NCBI GenBank assembly: GCA_030637965.1
Contig: DAOWFO010000087.1
Location: 1-6,844 of the forward strand
Reading direction: 5' to 3'
Source: Thermoplasmata archaeon
GTDB lineage: Archaea > Thermoplasmatota > E2 > DHVEG-1
Length of the DNA: 6,844 nt
Shown here: positions 1 through 5,357 of the stretch, piece after piece
Position numbering within the stretch: position 1 is the stretch's first letter
Layout of the letters: each line of letters begins with the position of its first letter
Made by a program: the position numbers and the translations under genes
Notes under the pieces: model-generated
Database searches by the model: none
Told to the model about the DNA's origin: nothing
The model's input: the letters and a program-made list of their open reading frames with translations, nothing else

Positions 1-345
1 AAAAAATTAAAAGCTATGTTGTGGACGGCTTTTCATATTTAAAAGCTAAAAAAAGGTTTGCAATAATTCTATGGGGTTTGCTAAACTGTTAATCAAGTGA
101 AATGAAACTTATACTCTACTGGGAATCCGAAAACAATAAAACTGATTGTAAGATAACGATAAAAGAAAAACGGATAGGAACTAATACACCAATGTATAAA
201 ACTATCTTACTTAATACTTTTATCCTATAAAACTATTTCAATATTGGAAGCATAAGTTGATGGGATATAAAAAACATTTAAAATGTTATTTACCCTTGTT
301 TACTATAAGTATATAATTGGCTTTTTCCTTTGATTAATCAAACCT
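1..345. other. gene-poor left edge with broken reading frame
   Basis: No intact gene is visible here. The plus-strand frame beginning at base 3 stays open to a TAA at 228-230 except for a single TAA at 90-92. Before that stop it reads ...YVVDGFSYLKAKKRF..., and after it MKLILYWESENNKTD.... This could be the decayed 3' end of a gene that starts outside the window, but AT-rich DNA gives such frames by chance and I recognise no family. A perfect 7+1+7 inverted repeat (AACATTT / AAATGTT) lies at 273-287. The rest shows nothing I can name. Confidence 0.3.
329..342. repeat. 14-base perfect palindrome TTTGATTAATCAAA
   Basis: TTTGATTAATCAAA is identical to its reverse complement over all 14 bases. 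It sits 3 bases past the stop codon of the small minus-strand zinc-ribbon gene (346-441). No T-run follows on the minus strand, so it does not look like a standard archaeal terminator. A protein-binding site or a mild 3' end hairpin are both possible. Confidence 0.4.
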
Positions 346-441
346 TTAATGTACAAATTCAGAGGCGGTACTTCTTTTGCAAATTTCACAAATGCAAACT
401 TCTCCATCCTCTAATTCTAATCCGCATATGCCACATTCCAT
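346..441 (-). CDS. small zinc-ribbon-like protein, 31 residues
   Basis: This short reading frame translates to a 31-residue acidic protein starting MECGICGLELEDGEVC. Cysteines are at 3, 6, 16, 18 and 21: a CxxC knuckle at 3-6, then C-x-C-x-x-C at 16-21, a spacing suited to binding one Zn(II) in a rubredoxin- or ribbon-like fold. Translation is supported by GGTG placed 6 bases before the ATG, the same archaeal ribosome binding core used by rpl44e and the PAC2 gene in this window. A weak TATA-like TATTTAAG on the minus strand near 483-490 could serve as promoter. No DNA-binding or enzymatic domain is present beyond the cysteines. The function is unknown; such mini zinc fingers in archaea are usually annotated as hypothetical. 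The reading frame is well supported, its role is not. Confidence 0.6.
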   Translation of the reverse strand: MECGICGLELEDGEVCICEICKRSTASEFVH

Positions 442-723
442 AATTTACACCAAACCCCGATAATTGTATCTATACATTTTTCTTAAATATTGTGGTATTA
501 TTTAATAATCTGCTTTTCTCCTTTAAAAAATCAATACTATTGTTAGGCAAAAAGTATATCTATGATTTTTGACAATAGTTATCTTTATAACCTTAACTTT
601 TAGGATAAAAGTATCAAATTTAATTTTTTACATTTTTGACATTTTGTCAAGTAATATTTATTAAGTATTAATGACACAAAATAACATGCTATGTACTATT
701 ATGGTAATATATGAGGTGTGAAT
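442..723. other. intergenic region with repeats, no gene seen
   Basis: This AT-rich stretch lies between the divergent small genes at 346-441 (minus) and 724-834 (plus). I see no reading frame with a plausible start and ribosome binding site. It holds the decamer ATTTTTGACA twice, at 565-574 and 632-641, the second copy forming the left arm of a TTGACA/TGTCAA dyad. AT-rich TATA-like stretches such as AATATTTATT near 652-661 could be the promoter of the plus-strand gene. Confidence 0.5.
636..650. promoter_or_regulatory. TTGACA-TTT-TGTCAA dyad, possible operator
   Basis: A perfect 6-base inverted repeat with a 3-base centre (TTGACA, TTT, TGTCAA) sits about 75 bases upstream of the start codon at 724. 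The left arm is part of ATTTTTGACA, which also occurs at 565-574. In an archaeon the resemblance of TTGACA to a bacterial -35 box is not meaningful. The symmetry suggests a binding site for a dimeric regulator, but a chance occurrence cannot be excluded. Confidence 0.3.
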
Positions 724-834
724 ATGGGACGATTAACAAACAAAGAAAAAGAATTAGTTCTCAAGTTTTTAAAGAAAGATTTGAAAAATAATCCTCTAGT
801 TAAAGAATGTTATGAAAATAATTCAGTATATTAG
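724..834 (+). CDS. small hypothetical protein, 36 residues, possibly truncated
   Basis: The frame encodes a 36-residue lysine-rich, probably helical protein beginning MGRLTNKEKELVLKF. Its ATG is preceded by GAGGTG at 713-718 with a 5-base spacer, an excellent archaeal ribosome binding site, which argues that it is translated. It ends at a TAG. Just past the stop, a -1 frame continues as LDNSESNYKKLEFF, and after a run of seven T (867-873) a further -1 frame continues as LITLVLVLDNIIVKEV to a TGA at 944-946. This raises the possibility that the intact gene spanned 724-946 and has lost two single bases. I recognise no family. The ribosome binding site is solid; whether the product is a genuine mini-protein or the head of a pseudogene is open. 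Confidence 0.5.
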   Translation: MGRLTNKEKELVLKFLKKDLKNNPLVKECYENNSVY

Positions 835-1189
835 ATAATTCTGAATCTAATTATAAAAAGTTAGAATTTTTTTATTAATCACATTAGTTTTAGTATTAGA
901 CAATATAATTGTAAAAGAAGTTAATAATTTGCAAAAAAATCGATGATTGGATATTTTATTAATTTATTATTTTTATTGATAGACTTTTTCAACCAAATCT
1001 GATTCATTAATAACATCCAGATTGATTCCAATTTTAAACGATTTTTGATACTATTTAGATTTAAATTTCATATAAATGAAATGGTTATTTATATAATTAT
1101 AAAAAATAAAAATTATAATCAAAATTTAAAGTTTAAATATTAAGACATGAGTTAACCTAATTCAATAGTAAAATTTTGGTCATTAAGGA
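835..1189. other. AT-rich intergenic region with gene fragments
   Basis: No intact gene is seen. The left part (835-946) holds the out-of-frame continuation of the gene at 724. On the minus strand, 1071 down to 973 reads MKFKSK, a TAG at 1051-1053, then YQKSFKIGINLDVINE... to a TAA; the second part looks protein-like but has no ribosome binding site. A perfect 7+4+7 inverted repeat (ATTTCAT / ATGAAAT) lies at 1065-1082. Candidate TATA boxes for the downstream hydrolase gene are ATTTATATAA (1087-1096) and TTTAAATATT (1132-1141). Confidence 0.4.
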
Positions 1190-2047
1190 TTGGTGTTAAT
1201 AATATCGAAAATCCCAATTATTTTTGATAATCACCTTCATCTTAGAAGGGACGGACGTTTCATAGAAGCTGTAAAGGATTTTATTAAAGCTGGAGGTACA
1301 CATTTTGTTTTGTGTCAGTTACCAATGACATATCTAGTAATTAAAAATAAAAATTATAATGCATGCTATCAAGAAACCTTGAAAATCAAAGAGGAAATCA
1401 AATCCAAGACCGATATTAAGGTTTTTGTAACTGTTGGCCCATATCCTGTTGATTACCTTAAATTAAAGAAAAAATTTGGAAGAATTGAGACGATACAAAT
1501 AATGAAAAAAGGTATGGATCTTGCGGCGGATTTGTGTGAAGAAGGTCTATGTATAGCTATTGGTGAGATTGGTAGACCTCATTTTCCTATTGAAGAACAA
1601 GAATTAGATGATTCAAATGAAATACTTTTTTATGGAATGAAAAAAGCAAAAGATGCAGGTGTTCCAGTAGTGTTACACACCGAAAGCACAACGCCAGGTC
1701 AATGTAAGGAGCTTTCAGAAATGGGAAAAAAGGCAGGTCTAATTCCACAAAAAATTGTTAAGCACTATTCTCCGCCTTTAATACATAAAAGCGAAAACTT
1801 TGGACTTATGCCTTCAGTTCTAGCAAGTGAGAAAAATATTTTTACAGCCATTAAGAAAGGTACACGTTTTATGATGGAAACCGACTATATTGATGATCCT
1901 TGTAGACCTGGAGCTGTTTTAGGCCCAAAAACTGTCCCAAGAAAAACGATAGAATTAATTGAAAAGGAAATAATTTCAGAGAAGCAGATTCTAAAGATTC
2001 ATAAAGAAAATCCAGAAAAAACTTATGGAATATGCTTAGATCGATAG
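1190..2047 (+). CDS. TatD-like metal-dependent hydrolase (archaeal COG1831 type)
   Basis: This 285-residue protein belongs to the amidohydrolase-fold TatD-related hydrolases found in archaea. Visible metal-ligand motifs, in order along the barrel: H-x-H at 15-17 (FDNHLHL), a glutamate at 126 in GEIGRPH, H163 with E165 in LHTES, K191-H192 in KHYSPP, and the late acidic strand at 230-236 (ETDYIDD) carrying the expected Asp232. Length and motif order are complete. The family is predicted to hydrolyse a phosphoester or amide bond with one or two metals in the cytoplasm; the true substrate is unknown, and nuclease activity is only inferred from TatD. The start is uncertain: an in-frame stop at 1184-1186 leaves only TTG at 1190 or GTG at 1193, and AAGGA (1185-1189) is too close to either for normal spacing. 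The gene converges on the PAC2 gene with a 26-base gap and appears to be its own transcription unit. Confidence 0.85.
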   Translation: MVLIISKIPIIFDNHLHLRRDGRFIEAVKDFIKAGGTHFVLCQLPMTYLVIKNKNYNACYQETLKIKEEIKSKTDIKVFVTVGPYPVDYLKLKKKFGRIETIQIMKKGMDLAADLCEEGLCIAIGEIGRPHFPIEEQELDDSNEILFYGMKKAKDAGVPVVLHTESTTPGQCKELSEMGKKAGLIPQKIVKHYSPPLIHKSENFGLMPSVLASEKNIFTAIKKGTRFMMETDYIDDPCRPGAVLGPKTVPRKTIELIEKEIISEKQILKIHKENPEKTYGICLDR

Positions 2048-2073
2048 AATCAAATTTCTAAATTATTATTAAA

Positions 2074-2838
2074 TTAACCTATGTATTTTAGATCCTCTGT
2101 TTTATCCAGGGAAGTTCCTTCTATTTCCCTTAATTGTTGGGCAATTTGTTCAATTTCTTTAGCTTTTTCTTCCAAGGCAGAAAGATTTACGTCAACATTT
2201 GTTATTTTCATTAGTATTTTTAATACTGCTTTTGCACTTTTAGGATCAACTAAATATCCTGGTGTTTCACCCATAAAACAAGTACCTTCAAAACCTCTTA
2301 GTTTACCTAATCCTAATAATAATCCACTTGCTCCTACGATTCCACCACCGGGCTCATTTTTCCTAAATATTGCACCATATTTTTTCATTTTTTTCACAAG
2401 ATGTTTATCTGTTGTTGCACATAGAACCTTTGGATTCTTAATTTCATGTCCCAGACCATATCCACCTAGCGTGAACATTTCTTTTACTCCAATATCTTCA
2501 ACAATATCGAGTATTTTTTCAACAAGTTCATATTGTCCTTGTGAGGAAAGTCCTTGATAATCTCCTGTTAATAATACAAGATCTCTTTGATTCTTCTTCT
2601 TTGCTTTCCAGTAATAAAACTCATTTTTAACAAGTTCAGTAGTACCATCAGAGTTAATGAAAACCTGAGGGGGAAAATCTTTGCAGTACAATTCTGCAAA
2701 TTTTGATGCTTTTACACTATCAACTAGATGTTCTACTGCTAGTTTTCCAACATTACCAATTCCCGGAAGTCCTTCAATAAACAAAGGATTTTCCAATTTT
2801 GGTTTTTTAGTTATGTTTCTTACTGTAACATAATCCAT
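2074..2838 (-). CDS. PAC2-family proteasome assembly chaperone-like protein
   Basis: A 254-residue protein of the archaeal PAC2 family (COG2047 type), related to eukaryotic proteasome assembly chaperone 2. Characteristic glycine-rich motifs are all present: FIEGLPGIGNVGK near residues 20-32, TGDYQG at 91-96, GGYGLGHE at 125-132, GGGIVGASG at 164-172 and GETPGY at 190-195. The C-terminus (about 220-240) is charged and heptad-like, probably a short coiled coil. By family it should be a soluble cytoplasmic protein linked to proteasome assembly or protein quality control; the archaeal role is not firmly established. I chose ATG at 2838 rather than GTG at 2850 because that GTG lies inside GGTG, which is the ribosome binding site 9 bases before the ATG. 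The gene is last in the aIF2 alpha > nop10 > PAC2 operon, starting 4 bases after the nop10 stop. Confidence 0.9.
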   Translation of the reverse strand: MDYVTVRNITKKPKLENPLFIEGLPGIGNVGKLAVEHLVDSVKASKFAELYCKDFPPQVFINSDGTTELVKNEFYYWKAKKKNQRDLVLLTGDYQGLSSQGQYELVEKILDIVEDIGVKEMFTLGGYGLGHEIKNPKVLCATTDKHLVKKMKKYGAIFRKNEPGGGIVGASGLLLGLGKLRGFEGTCFMGETPGYLVDPKSAKAVLKILMKITNVDVNLSALEEKAKEIEQIAQQLREIEGTSLDKTEDLKYIG

Positions 2839-2842
2839 TTTT

Positions 2843-3007
2843 TTATACACCTTTTGTCTGTTTCTTTAATTCCCTTCTGTATTTGCCATAACGGTCTTGA
2901 GGGGAAAACCGAGGTGGATATTTAGATATAGTTTTTTCATTACACTTTACGCAAATATCTTCCATAGTATATTCTCTACAATTTTTACAATAACGTAGAT
3001 TAGACAT
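2843..3007 (-). CDS. nop10: H/ACA RNP protein Nop10
   Basis: A 54-residue protein matching archaeal Nop10 over its whole length. The N-terminal zinc ribbon has C7 and C10 (RYCKNCREYT) and C19 and C22 (DICVKCNEKT). It is followed by the family hallmark PPRFSPQDRYGKYRRELK at 31-48, the linker and helix that contact the pseudouridine synthase Cbf5. Nop10 is an essential core subunit of the H/ACA RNP that pseudouridylates rRNA (and in some archaea assists tRNA). The start ATG directly follows the last base of the aIF2 alpha stop codon, and its own last codons (GGT GTA TAA) contain the GGTG that serves as the ribosome binding site of the PAC2 gene, so the three genes are likely translated together. 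The length is typical and nothing is missing. Confidence 0.95.
   Translation of the reverse strand: MSNLRYCKNCREYTMEDICVKCNEKTISKYPPRFSPQDRYGKYRRELKKQTKGV
2848..2851 (-). promoter_or_regulatory. ribosome binding site GGTG inside the end of nop10
   Basis: On the minus strand GGTG (2851-2848) lies in the last two sense codons of nop10, 9 bases before the ATG at 2838. It decides the start of the PAC2 gene: the GTG within it would otherwise be read as a start, adding four residues (MYKK) not expected in the family. Confidence 0.65.
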
Positions 3008-3796
3008 TTATTCTTCTGCCTTACGATGAAACTTAATTTCACCATTATATTTTTTTATTTTTTCTTCAATAGTTTCTACAGCCTTTTTCATTTCATCTTC
3101 AGCTATTTTATAATCTGGGGCTTTAACTGTGATAATGTATTGAGGAGCACCAATATATTTTATCTGTATTTCCACATCTTCAAATTCACTTTGTTCAGCG
3201 TTTGAAAGCGCATCGCGAATATTGTTAATGCCATCAGGAAGCCAAGATTTGATTTCAAGATGTCCTGTTATTTCGACAAATAGGATAGATATGTTCTCTT
3301 TTGCTAGTGTTTTAAATTCATCTATCCAATCACCTTTAAAACCTTCGTTTTTTAACATTTCTGGGTCGTATGCAGTTTCTTCAAAAGCTGTATACAAAGA
3401 TCCATATTTACTAATTAAGTCATTTCCGAATTCCTTGTAACATTGCTCGCTAGTTTTATTTATCTTTTTTGCAAGCATTCCTAAAAGCCGTTCTGATTTT
3501 TGACCATTTTTCCACTCCTTGATTTTGTCTCTTTTTTGATGGTCATTTACTCGTTTGAGTGAGAGATCAACATGTCCTTTGGATCTGTCAACAATCATTA
3601 CTTTACAAACAACTTTTTGTTTTTCTTTTATATGATTACGAATTCTCTTGACCCATCCACTTGCTACCTCTGCTATATGTACAAATCCCTCCCTATCAGG
3701 ATATTCATCTAGTGATACAAATGCTCCATAATTCTGAACCTTTATAACTGTACCAATAACAAATTCACCTTCGTCCGGATAATCCTTTTTTACCAT
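3008..3796 (-). CDS. translation initiation factor aIF2 subunit alpha
   Basis: A 262-residue protein matching archaeal aIF2 alpha. Domain 1 is an S1/OB fold at about 10-82, with GEFVIGTVIKVQNYGAFVSL and the conserved tail GHVDLSLKRV. A helical domain follows at about 85-170 (KEWKNGQKSERLL...), then the C-terminal alpha-beta domain at about 172-258 with the signature IKYIGAPQYIITVKAPDY, which binds the gamma subunit. Together with beta and gamma it forms the GTPase complex that delivers initiator Met-tRNA to the small ribosomal subunit. The loop HIAEVASGW holds Ser47; its neighbour Ala46 falls at the position of the eukaryotic regulatory serine by my alignment. The start ATG has AAGGA 9 bases upstream. 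It is first in the operon with nop10 (zero-base junction) and the PAC2 gene. Length is normal for the family. Confidence 0.95.
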   Translation of the reverse strand: MVKKDYPDEGEFVIGTVIKVQNYGAFVSLDEYPDREGFVHIAEVASGWVKRIRNHIKEKQKVVCKVMIVDRSKGHVDLSLKRVNDHQKRDKIKEWKNGQKSERLLGMLAKKINKTSEQCYKEFGNDLISKYGSLYTAFEETAYDPEMLKNEGFKGDWIDEFKTLAKENISILFVEITGHLEIKSWLPDGINNIRDALSNAEQSEFEDVEIQIKYIGAPQYIITVKAPDYKIAEDEMKKAVETIEEKIKKYNGEIKFHRKAEE

Positions 3797-4152
3797 GTTG
3801 TTATTCCTTTGATTTAACCTAAATTAAATTTATTTTTTAGTTTAATTATCTACACAATAATTATTTTAGTAAAGTTGTAATTAATAACCCTATAAAATAT
3901 GTTTGGTAAATAAGGGTTTGCACAACAGGGTCTAACTTGTTGGTTAAAATCCATTAAATATTACTATTTTTACATATTTAGGGTAATGTTTATTCAGAAG
4001 CAATCATATATATAATAAGGCAGGTGAGTTATTAGATTTCTTCTCTCTTAGTCTAATTTTTTTTCTATATTGAATAATACCTAAACTCTTCCCTCTTTTC
4101 AAACATAAAATTTACTAGTAATTAATACTTTATAAACTCAATTTTAAGAGAT
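3797..4152. other. intergenic region upstream of aIF2 alpha
   Basis: This non-coding stretch should contain the promoter of the aIF2 alpha operon on the minus strand. A candidate box A is ATATTTTATA at 3900-3891 (minus), which would give a leader of roughly 70 bases. Around 3886-3942 the sequence is locally less AT-rich and holds two imperfectly nested inverted repeats: AACCCT (3886-3891) with AGGGTT (3913-3918), and CAACA (3923-3927) with TGTTG (3938-3942). A 34-codon minus-strand frame (3954-3850) crosses this segment but has no ribosome binding site. A TTACTAGTAA palindrome lies at 4112-4121. No tRNA or known small RNA is recognised. Confidence 0.4.
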
Positions 4153-4465
4153 TTAACTATACCTATAAATAAAGTATCCGCCGATTATTAATAACAAACC
4201 AATAATGTTAACCAATATAACTAATATTACAGTAGCCATATTTATAGGAAAACCAAAACCAAATAACATATTAAATATTGCATACAGTCCAATAATTAAC
4301 AATGGTGTGCCAATAATAAATGAAAGTAAGGATTAATTTATCTCCAATAACTTTTCCGCCTTGTAATCCTACTTCTTTAATATCTTTATGCATTATTATA
4401 TCTCTTTCTACTCTGGTCTTCCACGGTTTCTTCTTTTCCTTTGAATAATTAATCCCCGGAGCCAT
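4153..4465 (-). pseudogene. two-helix small membrane protein, frameshifted
   Basis: The first frame starts at ATG 4465 and encodes a basic soluble N-terminus (MAPGINYSKEKKKPWKTRVE... to about residue 45, GDKLI). If it continues unshifted it loses sense and stops at 4271. Skipping one base (one of the two C's of ATCC on the minus strand, plus-strand 4330-4331) moves into a frame that encodes LLSFIIGTPLLIIGLYAIF, a short GFGFP turn, then MATVILVILVNIIGLLLII and a basic tail YFIYRYS before TAA at 4155-4153. The joined product would be 103 residues with two convincing transmembrane helices and the hairpin's charged ends on the same side, consistent with a real protein. The cause could be a sequencing error, a genuine inactivating insertion, or programmed +1 frameshifting; the sequence does not decide. 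I do not recognise the family. No strong ribosome binding site is seen. It sits between rps27e and aIF2 alpha, an unusual place. Confidence 0.7.
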
Positions 4466-4672
4466 TTTTACTTCGTTTCAAATCTACAATTTTCGAACCA
4501 TCTTTTCAATCCAACAATTTACAATAACAGAGATAATCTTAACAGAATAATTTATTTTTTCATTTGCGTAGTCTCTCAATTCTATTACTAAATATAAAAT
4601 TATATCCTAAAACATAACTAAATAGGTGATGGTTTATTTTTTTTGAACAAATTTGATGCCATCTCCATTGTT

Positions 4673-4849
4673 TTATTCAATAACCTCTAAAACCTCACCT
4701 TTTATCTCTGCTTTTCCACCTCGAGGTATGGCTAGTTTACTACCACAGATATGACAAGATACTTCATTACTAGCTTTGTCAAATAAAACTTGCTCATTCT
4801 CGCAATCCTTACATCTTACCTTAATGAAATTACTTTTTGGTTTTTTCAT
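4673..4849 (-). CDS. rps27e: ribosomal protein eS27 (S27e)
   Basis: A 58-residue basic zinc-ribbon protein matching archaeal S27e. It begins MKKPKSNFIKVRCKDCENEQ; the four zinc ligands are C13, C16, C32 and C35 (VRCKDC and SCHICG), and the end GGKAEIKGEVLEVIE is typical of the family. It is a component of the small ribosomal subunit. The ATG lies 3 bases after the rpl44e stop, so the two form a translationally linked pair. In many archaea aIF2 alpha and nop10 follow directly, but here about 0.88 kb separates them. The frame is too short to be found easily in simple scans but is unambiguous by sequence. Confidence 0.95.
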   Translation of the reverse strand: MKKPKSNFIKVRCKDCENEQVLFDKASNEVSCHICGSKLAIPRGGKAEIKGEVLEVIE

Positions 4850-4852
4850 ATT

Positions 4853-5131
4853 TTATTCGCCTATTTCAAACTTTTTTGCCCTTTGACTTGCAGGCTGGTG
4901 GCTTTTTTTACAAATAGCACATGTATATTTTAATGCTACGCGTCTGCTTGTTTTTTCTCTTCCCTCTGGTTTAGGTCTTGGAAATCCTCTATATCCCCGC
5001 ATAACGCGTCGGAATCTTCGCTGTCCTTGTTTTAACTCTCCAGCTTTTCTCTTTTTCAATCTATGTAGTTCATGAGCTGTATGATTTTTACATGAAGGAC
5101 AGTATCTTTTTATTTTTCTTGGTCTTTTCAT
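4853..5131 (-). CDS. rpl44e: ribosomal protein eL44 (L44e, eL42 family)
   Basis: A 92-residue, very basic protein matching archaeal L44e. The zinc ribbon is formed by C11 and C14 (RYCPSCKNHT) and C71 and C74 (YTCAICKKSH). The middle is arginine/lysine- and glycine-rich (QRRFRRVMRGYRGFPRPKP), as in the family, where it penetrates rRNA near the E site of the large subunit. I chose ATG at 5131 over GTG at 5140, because that GTG is part of GGTGAT, a perfect archaeal Shine-Dalgarno 5 bases before the ATG, and because the family starts M-K-x-P. The gene heads the rpl44e > rps27e pair and has a good TATA box upstream. Confidence 0.96.
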   Translation of the reverse strand: MKRPRKIKRYCPSCKNHTAHELHRLKKRKAGELKQGQRRFRRVMRGYRGFPRPKPEGREKTSRRVALKYTCAICKKSHQPASQRAKKFEIGE

Positions 5132-5135
5132 GTGA

Positions 5136-5141
5136 ATCACC
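5136..5141 (-). promoter_or_regulatory. ribosome binding site GGTGAT of rpl44e
   Basis: GGTGAT on the minus strand pairs fully with the conserved 3' end of archaeal 16S rRNA (ATCACC core). It lies 5 bases before the ATG at 5131 and rules out the in-frame GTG at 5140 as start. Confidence 0.8.
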
Positions 5142-5178
5142 TTTAATATCTAATGAGGGTGGAATGGTAATAAGGAGG

Positions 5179-5190
5179 TAATATAAAAAT
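5179..5190 (-). promoter_or_regulatory. box A (TATA) promoter of rpl44e
   Basis: ATTTTTATATTA on the minus strand is a good archaeal box A. Transcription starting about 25 bases downstream, near 5158, would leave a short leader of about 25 bases containing the GGTGAT ribosome binding site. Confidence 0.5.
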
Positions 5191-5357
5191 GTAAGCTACT
5201 ATCCAATAGCTCTTAATTTTGGTTTTGTTTTTCCAAATTTTGAATGAAATTTAAATATTTATTGATAAATATCGATTATTTTTAATTTATCTTACTAAAC
5301 ATCCAAATAATTGTAGCTATTTTCCTAATGATATCTACAAATTTAATAATATAAAGT

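Noticed and set aside
636..641. TTGACA as a bacterial -35 promoter element
   Set aside because: The gene content is archaeal, where sigma-70 promoters are not used, and no matching -10 at proper spacing precedes a gene.
1102..1360. 18-base exact direct repeat at 1102-1119 and 1343-1360
   Set aside because: It consists only of A and T in low-complexity runs, one copy inside the hydrolase gene as Lys/Asn codons; chance or slippage is enough to explain it.
2081..2557. 158-codon plus-strand open frame
   Set aside because: It is the antisense of the PAC2 gene, whose conserved motifs are clear; the plus-strand product is Ser/Pro/Phe-rich without a family.
3222..3440. 72-codon plus-strand open frame
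   Set aside because: It lies antisense to aIF2 alpha, with no ribosome binding site and no recognisable protein.
4485..4506. tRNA T-loop-like GGTTCGAAA on the minus strand
   Set aside because: The flanking bases do not form a T stem, and no acceptor or anticodon arm can be placed around it.
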